From Riptortus pedestris (Eukaryota > Arthropoda > Insecta > Hemiptera > Alydidae), in assembly GCA_019009955.1 (NCBI GenBank), contig CM032233.1, positions 126,707,001-126,771,000 on the forward strand: a stretch of 64,000 nt of DNA, given 5' to 3'. Of this stretch, positions 31,619 to 44,548 are shown piece by piece. A model generated the notes under the pieces. It had not been told where the DNA came from and did not search any database. It saw only the letters and a program-made list of their open reading frames with translations. Every line of letters starts with the position of its first letter. Positions within the stretch are counted from its first letter, which is position 1. Made by a program: the position numbers and the translations under genes.

Positions 31619-32888
31619 ATTGATAGTGAACTTTTAACTATACTAGTGAGTAAAATATGGTGCTATGTTTATTTATTAAAACTAAAGTCAACATATTTAT
31701 CTCGGTTTTTGATATTCCAGAATCAATGTTTAATTTATTATAATGAACATTTTCCTCAGTGACCCCACAATAGTTTTGAATTTTATGTAGATTGTCTCCA
31801 AAAAGTACCTGCATCATATTTAATATATAATACTTACTCAAACGAACTTATGAAGTCTGATAAATATGTTGATTGTAAGAATCTGATTATAGGAACATTC
31901 ATTGCCAGCTAAATTGTAAAAAGTTGGCAACCTCCAGCTTGAACCACCACTCTAGACTATCCTCTAGTTGTAAGTTACATTCAAGTTCGTAATTGTATGC
32001 TCCAAAAGAGGCCTAACAGATGCACAACAAATTAGGAAAATGTGATCTCCTTACTCATCCATACATAGAATGATCACTATCAATAACAATCTGCTGATAA
32101 TAAAAGTATTGATTTAAAAAAAAAATCATATTGACAAATAATAAAACATGTCTCATCTGGGAAAAAAAAATTTTTTGAAGGAGAAACAACCAATCTTGGG
32201 GTTGAGATTTAACCCAATATATTTTATGGTGGCATTGACACCCCCTTAATAATATTCACCAGGAGGTAAACAATTCCAAATCTGAAAATTAAAAATCATG
32301 TCTTGCACTTGCAAAGTATAATGCCTAAAGTATGATAAGTGTAATTTTCGGGTAAATCCAGCACTGACATTAGGAGTACAAGAATTAATGTGGCAAAAAC
32401 ATTGGAATTGCATTATCATAAACTATTAAATTAATATATTTTAAAGAAAGTTTGTGTAAACAAATAAATATTTGATTTGCAAAAATATAAACACATTACA
32501 AGCCAATTTTATAAACAGCTTGAAAATAATATGTATTGACTAGGAGGTGGGAAAGTGTCCAGTGACAATAACCTCCATGTGATGAACATACGTATATCAA
32601 TTTATCAGAGTTTTGTAGTCAGAGAAACTAATTCATGAACTAAATAGTTGTTTTATGTAAAAGCATACCTCTTAAAAAATAAAAATTAATGTTTAACAAT
32701 GAATAAAATGTTTGAATAACAAGAATGAAATGGGAGAATATGTATGAGTAAGTGTATTCCCTGAATGTGTATTGTTAATTTTCATATTGTGTAAATACTT
32801 GTCTCTATATGCCCTTGTACAAAAAATATATTAATATTACACTATGCGAATGCATCTTTGATTATTTCCATCTTATCCTTCCACACCA
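31619..32888. other. Probable 3' UTR and intergenic DNA
   Basis: AT-rich sequence with several AATAAA-like motifs (for example near 32140) that could polyadenylate the preceding gene. No further coding signal or transposon motif recognised. Confidence 0.4.
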
Positions 32889-32904
32889 ATAAGGTAAGAT
32901 CTTA

Positions 32905-33822
32905 AGGGAAACAGCTATTGAAGTCATACTCATGACGCAATTTTCAAAATTATTCTTCAAATATCCATCGATCCTATCTAGTAGATGAAAAAATGAGGTC
33001 CGTTCAAAACTGTATATATATATATCTTACCACTCTAGCGGTCACCTCTTTGGTTTGATCGTTAGAAAACTCACCGCTTCAAAATAAAAGTTCAAGCATC
33101 AAGATAAAGGTTTAGGGGGGTAATTGGAAATTCAAAAGATCTTGGGTGTTAAGAGTAGGGTCAAAACATTTGTCTATTACCGCTCTAGAAGTCACAATTT
33201 TTGTTTGATCGATAAAAAACTCGGTATTTAGTCGTTTTATGTTAAAAGAAAGATCAAGTTCGTTAATGGTTGACATCGGACCAGGGTGAGGTGGGTTTAG
33301 AGGAGGAGAATTTTGAAAATTCGAAATACCTTCGTTATTATAAGGCGGATCAAAAAAGTGTATAAAATGAATCTTTATGCAAATTAAATTTACTATAAAT
33401 AATGTTATATACATTTATTCTCTATTTTGAATATTATCCGAGATATTGTTTTCAAGTGACCTTAATTATACAGATACATGCAAATATGTCTAAAATTCTT
33501 GGACTACTAAAATTTGATTGATTGAGATAAAAATTATTCTGATTCATTATACATTACAGTACTAGATATAGTACATAGTTCTCAATAAAATTAATATGTT
33601 ATATTCTGATTGTTTCAGTTATTGTTTTTCATTCCGGTGAGCCGCTTGCAGACCTGTTTGTTTACATTTAAGACACTTCCCGCTGGGAGGGGAAAGATTT
33701 TTTATTTCCATTTTTATTTATTCGTGGTGGTGTTGAATTAGCAGTATGTAGGTTTATCTAATATTACTTCAGGAGGGAAGTCTGCTTAGTTTACACAGCC
33801 CCTGTGTGACGGATTTTTAATC
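32905..33822 (+). repeat. Interspersed repeat family R2, copy 3
   Basis: Contains, in order, the end block related to 4771-4897 (inverted), the GTTTGATCG / AAAAACTC block twice (about 33027 and 33176, an internal duplication of about 150 bp), the TTAATGGTTGACATCGGACC region, and the terminal block GGGAAGTCTGCTTAGTTTAC with CAGCCCCTG at about 33775-33810. The 100-aa - frame is a translation of the repeat. Confidence 0.65.
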
Positions 33823-33981
33823 TTTCGCATTCAGCCTTTCAATGTAGAGATAAATGAAACATTCAATAGTATTAAATGATAAATCATTCCTGAATAGAAA
33901 CACAATGATTTATTTCAGGTAATGTTTTTGGTAATGTGTAGTGGAACAGTTCACACTACAGGGCCTTCAGGGGTCAAGTAA

Positions 33982-34030
33982 GGTAAATAGGTATTCTCCG
34001 GAGGAGAGCACTGGAGAATCTCTATTTACC
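33982..34030. repeat. Hairpin in duplicated block, copy 1
   Basis: The arms are GGTAAATAG with CTATTTACC (9 bp) and, after a 2-nt internal mismatch, ATTCTCC with GGAGAAT (7 bp). The loop is about 13 nt. Confidence 0.85.
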
Positions 34031-35696
34031 TTTATTTTCTTTTACTCTTGAAAAATGGTAGCTACTCAACTAAATAAAACTTAGTGTGTATTCCCAGATT
34101 CTGAACCTTGCACCCTTCCGTTGGCCTGCTATTCTATATTTCATATTGTACATAAAGCACATCAATTTTCAATGTCAGTTTTTGAGAATTTGTTACACAT
34201 CTACTTAGATAAAGAGTACTTTAATACTCCTTTGGTTAAGGAATTAATAACCTTGCAGTATAAACTAAAAAATTGATCAAAATACAATTGATAATGAAAT
34301 ATCATTATCAATAAATTATTAAATAATTATTTAATAATTTAATAACTACTTAATAATAATTATTTATTATTAATTATTATTATTAAATTATTATTGGTAT
34401 ATGTTTATTAATAAATAAAGTAGAAAACCTAAAAGTAAAGAAGTTTTATTAGTATTTATATATTATTAATAGAAAATGTTTGTTGTATTAAATAAACTGT
34501 CTACTGCTGGAACATTAAGCCCATTCTATTGAATCTATCTATGGAATCAATCACCAGTAAATATCCAGAAAATTGAGTTAGACATGTGATCCTTTGTAAT
34601 ATAATACTTTTAAGTAATCTCCAAATTAGGAACAGTGGTTGATGTAAGGCTGAGAATTGAAAAATAAAAATAACTGTACTAATTTTCACTTAAAAGGAAA
34701 GTGAATAAATTATTAATTGAAGAATATTATATTTTCAGCAAGAAAGACTAGAAACACATTTACATATATTAATGATTTAAATTATACAATGTCTTTAGTG
34801 GAAAACTTCTAATTTTTTTAAGAGTAATTCCTTCTTGAATAACATATGTTGGTGAGAAAAGCAACATACTACACTACACAACTGCTCCTATGAGCCATTG
34901 TTGTCCCTGTCTTTAACAACTGAAACAAGGATGACTGTGGCACATTTCCGTATTTAATATTTTAATGGAATGAGTTTATGAGCGGCTATTCTATTTTTCA
35001 TAGTGTGCAAAAAGCACATATAATGGAAATTGAGTTAAAAATGTAACACTTTGTAATAAAATTATTTTATGTAATTTCCAAATAAGGAGTAATGGTTGAC
35101 GCAAGGCTGATAATTGAAAAATAAAATTAACTCCACTTATTTTCATGTGAAAGGAAAAAATGTAAAATAAGAATTAGATTTTCAGCCAGATTGGTTTTTC
35201 AACATTCTTTTACAACCGACAGTAATATTTCAAGTTATTTATTTCACTCTTTTCTATACGCTAACACCTCTATGCATGATTTAAGTCATCAATACACTTA
35301 ATATTTAGTTGTCAAAGGTATTAAATAATAAATCATTCCTGAGCACTGAAAAACACGTTTAATGACATTAATGCATTGTATTATGTAATGTATTTAGTGG
35401 AAAACTTCTACTTTATTTTCAGAGTAATACCTTCTTGAATAACATATGCCAATGAGAATGCCACTAGTGCTCCTGTGAGCCATTGTGGTTCTTAATATTA
35501 ACAACTGAAACAAGGATGACTGGGGCATTTCTCTGTATTTCATATTTCAATGGAATGAGTATTTATAGAATGGTGACGAAAGAATGTGTTACTTTGTGGA
35601 TATAAAGATATTTTTTGATGTAGAAGTGTAGAGTCTCGCTAATGTCAAGGCTATCTAACTGGAACTATATATTCAAGGCCTTCAGGGGTCTAGTAG

Positions 35697-35745
35697 GGTA
35701 AATAGGGATTCTCTGGTGGAGAGCACTAAACAGTCCCTATTTACC
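35697..35745. repeat. Hairpin in duplicated block, copy 2
   Basis: The arms GGTAAATAGGGA and TCCCTATTTACC pair perfectly over 12 bp. The outer stem is kept and extended relative to copy 1, while the inner stem is lost. Confidence 0.85.
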
Positions 35746-35765
35746 TTTTCTTTTTTCTTGATTGA

Positions 35766-36270
35766 TTTATATTATGAGTTGTGAATGTTCTTGTTAAATT
35801 CAATTATTCGATTGAATAATAAAGGTCTATAAGACCAATAAACACATAGAAATGCAAAATTAACAAGGGTCTAATAAATAATATTTTAGCTCAAAAACGA
35901 GTTAATTATATATTGTATTGGCATCAAAATCTTTAATTATTATAATATATAAAATACATTCACCTATCAATATTAAAAATGGCATTCCCTCATTTATCTG
36001 TATGAAAAAGAAAACCAAATAGAAAAACAGAAAAAACAAAGAAACTGCTCAAGCTCATTATTGGACCAATACTGGAAGGCATACTAGTGAGAAAGCTAAA
36101 TACAACATGTTTATTAAGTCTGAATCCTAAATATATGGTTTAATTTTAATTTCATCCATTTAACTCATTTAGGGAAGAAATCCCTGGGTTCTATGCAGCA
36201 AATTCATCTGATGGTAAGCATCCCTGTAATTCTTCTTTATTAGGTAACAAAGGAGTTAGTTTTAATCCCC
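35766..36270 (+). repeat. Dispersed duplicate, copy 1 (matches 53222-53720)
   Basis: About 480 bp aligns with 53222-53720 in the same orientation with frequent substitutions and small indels. Landmarks include GGCATCAAAATCTTTAATTA and CCTAAATATATGGTTTAATT. The continuation at 36280-36470 aligns with 57350-57490 instead, so the family is longer than either pair shows. Confidence 0.75.
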
Positions 36271-36499
36271 AACAATGATGGTCTATTTTCTAAATTATCA
36301 TCATTTCTGAAATGCTGTTTTAATCTTTTCTTTAAGGTCTGCAACGACTCCCCTAAACAAAATTTGTTACAGGCAAACAGTTTATTTTATAAACGTTGTA
36401 TTTTGTTTCCCAGTCTAAAGTCTAAGTCAAGTGTACTTAAATAATAACATAAAAATCTTTCATATTAGTTTAAATTCCAGAAAACCAAGTAAAATATAA

Positions 36500-37219
36500 A
36501 TGAGTTCTACAAGTCTACACTTGTCCTGCAAGAATACAGCTCAAGATACAAACAAAATATGTGCTGTATATGGGGACAATGCAGTAAGAGGACAGTGTGT
36601 GGAGTGGTTAGTGAAGTTCAGGGAGGAAGAATTGAGTGTTAAAGATCGTGAATGCACAGGTGGGCCAATTGAGGACATTGATGACCATATGAAGGAGCAT
36701 ACTTCCGAAACCACCAGATTACCACTCGGGAAACAGGAGAGAGACTGGAAGTATCAAATTTCCCACCCATGAACATTTGTTGCGACTTGGCTTTGTTAGA
36801 CACCTTTCTGTTACCAACAACCACTTCAATGGATAATATCCTTACCCAAAAAGTTATGATATGTTCCTGGTGGGACATTGGAAGAGTGTTGTGTTCTATG
36901 AGGTACTGCCTAACAACAAAACCATAGACTCTGATAAATACAGAGCTGATATACCTCCACGATGATAACATCAGAATGCACATGTACTTTGACCACATGG
37001 AATAATTTGTTGGACTCTTCTGCAAAGTTTTACCTCCCCCTCCAAATACCAATGACAATCATTTTTTTTTTTTTGCTTCCTCAAAAATTCCCTTTGACTG
37101 CAGAAAGCACCTGGGCCGGTTGGTTATTCGGCAATAAGTCTAGGACATTTTATTAATATGGAATGTTTCCAAAAGATGGGAACTGGTTATCAAACAGGAT
37201 GATAATTATATTGTAGACT
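36500..37219 (+). pseudogene. Mariner-like transposase relic (SETMAR-type family)
   Basis: The N-terminal HTH region is seen at 36555-36770 (ICAVYGDNAVRGQCVEWLVK, then GGPIEDIDDHMKE and an ETTR... region). After frameshifts and deletions the core gives VMICSWWDI (related to the family's CWWDWKGVVYYELLP) near 36860. The C-terminal signature KRWELVIKQDDNYIVD ends at the TAG at 37217-37219. The first catalytic segment is missing and the second is degenerate. The family differs from the 14751-16043 mariner but matches the relic at 57905-58625. Inactive. Confidence 0.8.
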
Positions 37220-38262
37220 AGCTAAGGTCAGGTAGGCTTGCTCGGGGAGTAATTAGGAGCTGAAAAATGATGGGTTTTTTTTTGGTACATGTTCGGTTAC
37301 TATGCAATCTCAATTCATTGCTCATAACATTATAGCCCATAAATATTTCTATAATGGATAGCATTTTTTTTATTATTGTATAATCTAATAGTAATAATAG
37401 TCTGTAAATATATTCTCCACTGTTTCATTTCTTAGACAGAAATTCTGAATGAAGTTTAATAACAAGATGTATAGGCAAAAATATGAATTCATATGGAAAG
37501 CCACACATGTCTGTATTAATGAATCAGATTGTTGAAGAAGTAATAAAAATTTAACAATGAAGATAGTAAAACCTCTCTCAGAGATCATGCTTTTATCCAG
37601 AGATATTAACTTTGGAAAATGTTATTGAGAAAAGGGAAGACATAATCAAGTAGAAAAAAAAACGTAAAAATAAAAAAAAGAAGTAGTTAATAAAAAAAAA
37701 AATGGAGATAATGCATGATCATATATTTGTCTGCCCTAAAAAGTCTATTCCAGAAGTAGACGAAAAACTACTTTTTCTGTAAATTGATTTTAAAGATATG
37801 ACAAATCTTTAAAACTAGTATGTGGACTAGAGATGCCACTATATTAGCTTTTATCAGTCAAAGTGCAGCCACCTTGGTGGAAGGTAGTCTGTACTAAAAT
37901 ATATCTGTACTTCGTTATAAGATTCTGAAGAGGCCATAGAAGAGGTGTGAAATGTGGAAAGCATTATTTCAATAAATGCTTTAAGCATAAGTGTGCTTGA
38001 GTAATTGACCTTCAACCTTTCAGACAGTGAACACAGACAAACTTATAGCCAATTTTTAGAGCCGCCTCTGCGCTACTTAAATTGTTTCACATAAGCAAGA
38101 TAGCCTGTAAAAACCAAATTTATTGAGGGGTGGAATACAACACTTCTTTTATCTAGAGTGGAAGATCCCTCCAAAAGGAAAATTAGGAAAATTAATAATG
38201 AACACTGTTAGTCATTAAATATAAACATTGGCTGTTTATAATAATTTTTGATGTTTTAGTTA
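37220..38262. other. Intergenic DNA, no gene recognised
   Basis: AT-rich with A-rich tracts near 37655-37700. No coding frame beyond chance length. Confidence 0.4.
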
Positions 38263-38268
38263 TTTATT
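38263..38268 (-). terminator. Poly(A) signal of the 164-aa protein gene
   Basis: AATAAA on the - strand, about 95 bases past the stop codon of the last exon at 38364. Confidence 0.45.
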
Positions 38269-38363
38269 TTCTTTTTTTTAATACAAACATTTAAATGGCT
38301 ATAGCTCCTGGCAAGCATTGATTAAGTTAGAAAAACAATAATGGTAAAAATCGAAAAAAGGCA

Positions 38364-38552
38364 TCACTCTTCTTCTGAAAGGGGATAAGTTTCAAGATCT
38401 GGGTTGTACAGTTGAGTTAGAAACTGCCCTGGATTGCACAAAATTTGAGCATGGAAAAATTCTTCAACAATACTCTCTTGAGCAGGAGTCAGTGTCCAAT
38501 CATTTTCCTGAGCTTTTTTCAATTTTTGAAATCCACAGTATATATCCATCAA
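38364..38552 (-). CDS. Last coding exon of the 164-aa protein
   Basis: Encodes the final 62 residues from LMDIYCGFQK, after the acceptor GTCTTTCAG. It ends in TGA. Confidence 0.75.
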   Translation of the reverse strand: MMDIYCGFQKLKKAQENDWTLTPAQESIVEEFFHAQILCNPGQFLTQLYNPDLETYPLSEEE

Positions 38553-40565
38553 CTGAAAGACAATACATATTTGTAAAAGGGTTATCAATACATGTTAATC
38601 TCGTCATATTTATTACAATTAATTCTCAGTTACATAAAATACCTTTTTTCCTTATAAGTGGGGTTGGAAAAATGACAAATAATGATAATTCTGTGATTTT
38701 CAAGATGTATATTTCATATACTCTACACGTTATATATATGTATATTTTACTTTTAGAATTCAAAGAATATACAGTTTAAAAAGAAACATGAGTCCCATTT
38801 ATTGGCTTATTTTATACACCATATAAAGAGAATGTTTTTTATGAACTTAAGGGGTAGGCTAAGTTGCCAATTTCAGTCAAAACAGAATACTTTTTAGTAC
38901 ACGTGTTTTGGACTGAAGTTAATTATTAGATTTTATTTTTTTATCTTTATTTTGATCAAAGGTTTTTGAGAATTAGAAATTTGTACTATTTTATTTCTTC
39001 TTCTTACAAAAATCAAACTGAAATGTACAAAGCTATGTCCTATTCCATATTTTAAATTAAAACACATAAACCTGGAATAATACCCACTAAAGATATTTAC
39101 ATAGGAATTCCTTGGCCTTAAAATTTTCTTAAAGATGTCAAACATGATTAATACTATTGTAAGGCGATATGTGTGAGAGGGAGGAAATGGTAATCCTATT
39201 TTGTCTTAAATACATATATTTTACAATTAGAATGAAAAATTAGTTAACACCAAAAAAATTATAAGCACAATAAAAATTAAATAAACGGGAATGGGACTGG
39301 CTATCAGTTAAATGGGTATGACAAAGGTCTCTCATCTAGGATTATCCATGACCAATACATGCTAAGGTCTTCTCTGCAACGGCACTGACACACACCCAGT
39401 CCCTGCCTGCTGGACACTGTCCCCTGGCCTCACCTCTGGCACCGGTCAGCAGAAAACCCCTCTCTAGCACCAGCCAGCCCCACCCAAGTAAACTCATATT
39501 AAATAATTAATATCGTATACAATTACAGGTCTTTATACAATTACATGATTAATGGCTAAACATAACTAAACATACTACAATTACATGATTAATAGCTAAT
39601 AACTAAACACACTACCCTTTACACTATTAATGAAGGAACACACATTACTGATATTGGAAATTAAAAAATTCTGATAACCACTGAAAAAGGCACACTTTTT
39701 CATTTCAAAACAAGCTTTGTCAACAAAACTTGTAAGAAATGAGTAAGAAGTATTGCTTTCTTCAAATTTCAATACTAAATAAGAAAGAAAAACACTGCAT
39801 GGAATTACCTGTGGATAAACTTCATTATCCCAGATTTTGTTAATGGCTACTTGATCGTGAATTTGATCACGCCCCTGTTTAGACATGTTGAACTCAATTC
39901 TGGCCCTTAGTAATTTAAGAGTCACATTAAGGACCTTGTCAATTGCGCGCGAGATTAACTTTATCTCGTTAATGACATTTGGTGCCATATATCCTTGTTC
40001 TCTTTGGAGAAGATCGTTCCACTTTACCTTGTCAGCTAAAAGGTTGTCATGAATGCCTTCAAGATTGACCCTGAAACATTATTATACATTCATTAGTATT
40101 TTATTTATTTAAATTTCCTCTCACCTTTAGGTGAAGGTTCACATAAACACAAGCCAGTAAAAGGAAAATGATGTGGCCAATTTTTAGGAGTATGGTACTA
40201 CTTATTTTAAGTACAAAAGCGCTAGGTGGACATTAAAAACGCAAATTGGGGAATGCTATTGAACACTGACTAGTAGAATGTAAATGTGTAGGAACCTGAT
40301 AAGAACAGAACCCTGGAGTGTGTGTTATATTAATATAAAGTAGAGGTAGGCTAGGTATCTGGGAGAGGTTTGAAATGGTGTCTCTTGATGAATATTCTTC
40401 AATAAATAAGTAGTGGTTCCAGAATAAGGGGGAAATGGTTATTGTGTCTAATCATGTATTTTTTTAATAGAACTGAATATGAAATAGTTTTTAACTGGTA
40501 ATAGTCTACAAATGCAATAAAGATTAAATAATAGTTATGATTTATTATTATTATAAGTACTCTAA

Positions 40566-40628
<63 letters not shown>

Positions 40629-42593
40629 AACAAAAAGGACTAATTAAAATTATTGTTTCTATTCTTAAATAAAATGATTCTCTCATCTTGCCGAAGAAAT
40701 TATAAAAAGATCAATTGACAATAGCTTCTTTGTTGTAGCAGCTGAATAAGTGTCAACAATAAAGTACAACAAATTAAAAAAAATTCTGAACCACAAAAAC
40801 AATACAAACTTTTATACTGTATAAGTGACAGACATAGCTTCAAAAAGCCAAGGTCTTAGTAAAGGAACCATAAATAATTCACATTTTTTTTCATTGATTC
40901 ATCAGTAGATTAATGTGACTTACAAGAGAGGATACGTGATCCTAATAATATAGATGTTTACAAGTTTCTAAGCAAATTTGATCTTGGAATCCGATTTTAA
41001 GGAACAAACAGTTGGTTTTAAATGTTCAAAATCGATTTATTGGCACTATATCTAACAAACATTGTGTTTTAAAGGACAATCACATATGTGGCAAATATAT
41101 ATAAGAGAGCTTACCAGGTCTAATAGTAAAAGTAAGGAATTGGAAATTTTAGATTATTCTGTACTTCATGAGATAATAATGAGGCAATAATGTATTTTCA
41201 AGGTACAGGAGAAAAAATGTTAGAAAAAAAGGGCTCTTAGTGTCAGTAATTCTTGAATTACTGAAGGATGGAAAAAATGGCATGAAGAAGACAATTCATC
41301 AAAGGAATGTTTACTCATATTATATGTGAGAAAATTACCTATATACCAGGAACTCACTCAGGTTATAGTCGTCCCTATTGTTCTCTTCAATTCAAATGTG
41401 TACCCAAAATATGCCTAATCTAACCTACATTTAAAATAAGAATTGTTCAAACCAATGCAAAAGGTTATAATTTATTCCACAGTCAAAATAGCTAGGAAGT
41501 TTTTGTTACAGAAATTATAATTTATTTCAAATTAAAAGCTAAAGAATTTTCATGACTTAGTCCTCCATGTCTTTTAATAATACCCTAATATCATTATCTG
41601 TAAAGTAGTACATGAAGTATACATCTCATTAAGGTGATATAATGTAAAAAAACAATAGTCTGTATGTTAAATCTATATTGTATGAGGGTTCATATGAGCC
41701 TATTCAATATATTATATTATATGAGGATTTGTAAAATATTACAAACAGAATAATTACAGATATACATGAATAAAACTATGGTTCATAGCCAAAATTGGCA
41801 GAAAACTTTGAAATTGAAAAGAAAATCATAGATTTTTACTACGTAGCTTAAAGACAAAAATTAAGTGAAAATACTTCAAGATAATGAGGTATACCTGAAG
41901 AGCTATACATCACAGTAAGTAAATATTCTGATAACTAAAGAATGGTTTCAATTATCAACGTATCCATACCCAAAGAAATGAATATTTTAAAATAATTTTT
42001 CCACAAAATGTACTAATACATATAATATAATTAAGTGGATAGAAATTCAATTAAAATAATAATTTGGTACATCAGCTACTCAAGGAACCATGGCTCCCAC
42101 CAACAGAATTGAACAAAGAAGAGATGCAGTTACCAAATTGGTTCCTGCCATGTTTGTGGCAGTCTCAACTAAAGCTCACTTATTTATTTGAGTAGATTCT
42201 CAATTTCTACGTGATGCCCATCAGAAACAAGGAAAATGAATAAAAGTTCAACAATGAAACCTACAAATTATTCAGTAAAAAAAATGTATGGAACCCTCGG
42301 GAATAGTTCTCATAGTGTCCAGTTCTGAATAAAAATAGGTTATAGTGAAGATAGGGAATTTTTTCCACAGATTATCCACTCTTTTACCCATGTTGTCTGA
42401 CAATAAAGTATTGAATTTCACCTTGAAGTAGCTGGAAACAGGTAATTTTTAGGACAATCAAACCATCCGTCTATGTGTCCAGGATTTTTCTTCCCCAATA
42501 ATTAAATTAAACATAACAAAATTAATAAGAAAAAAATATTTATACTTACATGAATTCTTTAGCGCTATCGATATCTGTTATTAAGAAGGACAT
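38364..42593 (-). CDS. Unrecognised 164-aa helical protein, three coding exons
   Basis: Coding exons (- strand) are 42550-42593, 39809-40070 and 38364-38552, joined by GT-AG introns: AT|GTAAGTATA...TGTTTCAG|GGTCAATC, and CCACAG|GTAATTCC...GTCTTTCAG|TTGATGG. The frame is intact across both joins. The protein starts MSFLITDIDSAKEFM and contains KVKWNDLLQREQGYMAPNVI, then long amphipathic helices (ISRAIDKVLNVTLKLLRARI; YPQLMDIYCGFQKLKKAQEN). It ends in an acidic tail (LETYPLSEEE). There is no signal peptide or membrane segment, so a cytosolic or nuclear, mostly helical protein is likely. The start ATG is the first after an in-frame TAA when joined to the upstream exon 44472-44548. I do not recognise the family. 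Confidence 0.75.
39809..40070 (-). CDS. Middle coding exon of the 164-aa protein
   Basis: 262 bases: one base completes the split Met codon, then 87 codons follow from VNLEGIHDNLLADK to IWDNEVYPQ. Both borders fit the splice consensus. Confidence 0.78.
40565..40626. repeat. (CA)n then (TA)n microsatellite
   Basis: About 10 CA and 20 TA units, inside the large intron between the first and middle coding exons. Confidence 0.95.
40630..42549. other. Intronic AT-rich DNA
   Basis: Lies inside the 2.5-kb intron between 40071 and 42549. No exon, transposon or RNA motif recognised. Confidence 0.5.
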
Positions 42594-42602
42594 TTCCAGT
42601 GT
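42550..42602 (-). CDS. First coding exon of the 164-aa protein
   Basis: 53-base exon between TTCTGATAG and GTAAGTATA. Coding begins at the ATG with first base at 42593; the last two bases (AT) form a Met codon with the next exon. Confidence 0.6.
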
Positions 42603-44471
42603 CTATCAGAAAATATATAAATGCCTTTAAAACAAAGCAGATATCTACAAAATAATAAAAAACAAATGTTAAAATCCTCATTTAGTGAAGAGCAAATATT
42701 TGGCAAATTTAGAAATCACCATGATCAAGGCATTTGAAGCAAAGTTTTTGCCATAGGTTAATGGTTTTTGATTTTTGTATTTATTTTTAAGGCTATTATA
42801 AGCCCACTTTTATTGGAAGCTCCATAAAATCCCATGTTTCAAAGTTTCTAAAAGTCAATATTTTTTTGATGGAGAAAAATAAAAAAATTATTTTCTAAAC
42901 CTTTACAAATTAATCTTCTAATGTTTCAAAACACTAAAAAGTCTCATCCCTAAAAGCTACTTCCATTATTGAAGAACCAGTAAGGCTGGTAGTATGATTT
43001 GGAAAGAACTGAAACAAGGTGGGACAACTTTCTCACCATTTATAAAGCTTGTTATTCTTTAACAAATTTGCATGCCAACAAATAAAATAATGTACAATTT
43101 AGAGTTGTAATTTTTTTTTCCAAATTTAGAGTTGTATTATGATTGTTAATGAAACTAATTTATTGTATAATTATTTAAATTGATGAATTTTATACTATGT
43201 ATTCTTAGAATTTGACCTAATTTTTTAACGAATGTATTATATAAGTATAAATGTAATTTCAATAATTTGTAAAGAATTTAATTGGCATTATATTAGAAAA
43301 TTTGTTATAGAAAAACAAATGACGTAGCCGTATGTTGAGATAAGATTCCTCACCTAGATAACCTGAGATAACCTTCTGTAAATGGTTATGCCTGTTATAA
43401 TTATACTCTTGAAGTGAAGTATTAGGATAAATTTCTGGATAATATGCATTATCCATTACTAAATAATCAACAAACAACAAGAGTGTATTTTTTCCCGAAA
43501 AGAGGTCCCTGACTTTGGACCATGGAAGGTTCCAATCATATGACTTGAAAATGTTTCTAACTGGGACAGTTTTTTGTCATTTTATCACATTCATAACTCC
43601 TCTTTTTTTTCATTACTGATTTAATCTTAGCCAAAATAGTTCAGTCCCAACAAAATTTTGAATAAGGAAGATGCCTAATATTTTTATAAATAAATAACAT
43701 TAAAATAATCGGCTAATAATATTTATCTATTTGGTAAAATAATATTAGAATTTAAATTCTAAATAAAAAGACTAGTCACTTCTGAAGTTGGGGGGAATCA
43801 GACAAGAATTTACTTCATAGAATATTTTCTACGATGGATGGATATTTTTTTCTCCAGTAGAATTCAACTGCATGGTTGTATATTACTCAGTTAATTTATA
43901 ATCACACAGGTATTTCATGGACAAAATACTAATTTTAAACACCCAGGTACCATTGTCAGTGGCAAAAAGGCCAAGAATTACCAAGACATTCCATGTCTTT
44001 TTCAAACAACGAATATATTTTATTGAAGTAAGCAAGCAACTAATTGATAAAACACCTTTGAAAAAATTGTAAAAATAATATTGAACATAATTAAAGTTAG
44101 AGTTGTCAATTGGAACAGTAATAGGATAAAAACTACATAAAAGAGGTTATGTTTCCAAAGAGACTGGAATCATTAAGTATTTAAACTCTACATTCACTAG
44201 AAACCACTGTAAAAACAATTATACATTTTTCTTAATTGTTATAAAATAATATTATTCTCTTCTTTCTATAAATTTGTACTAACCTTATACAAGGTTGCTT
44301 ACTTTTTAATTTGAAATGTAATAATATTAATAGGAAGGAATCTAAGTACTGTTATTATTAGATAAACCATATTTGCTGATTATGGGTAATACCAATAATT
44401 GTTTTCTTACAAAGCCCAGAATTAATACAATTTTTTACTAATAATAATGACTATAAAACCATGGTACTCAC
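42603..44471. other. Probable intron, nothing else recognised
   Basis: AT-rich. Frames here (for example 73 aa at 43259-43480) show no recognisable motif and are likely chance. Confidence 0.4.
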
Positions 44472-44548
44472 ATTTGACTTGATGTTTCCAGCGTCACTTT
44501 AGGAATGAGAAAGGTCTCTGTAGGCAACAGCTGTTTGTGGCGAATGTG
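44472..44548 (-). other. Probable 5' UTR exon of the 164-aa protein gene
   Basis: A 77-base block on the - strand between GTGAGGGCAG and GTGAGTACC. In the frame of the downstream start it carries a TAA, so translation would begin at the next exon's ATG. Its own open frame (HIRHKQLLPTETFLIPKVTL) does not continue in phase into the next exon, so a separate gene cannot be excluded. Confidence 0.35.

Larger units (their letters stand above)
33823..35765. repeat. Diverged duplicated blocks with paired hairpins
   Basis: Two to three imperfect copies of a block of 700-900 bp. Shared landmarks are AACTGAAACAAGGATGACTG (about 34918 and 35505), GGAAAACTTCTA (about 34799 and 35398) and AGGCCTTCAGGGGTC preceding a hairpin (about 33961 and 35675). 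AT-rich low-complexity sequence lies at 34310-34400. No coding sequence recognised. Confidence 0.6.

Noticed and set aside
36639..37058. 139-codon - strand frame opposite the mariner relic
   Set aside because: The + strand holds mariner motifs including the C-terminal signature; the - frame has no recognisable content.
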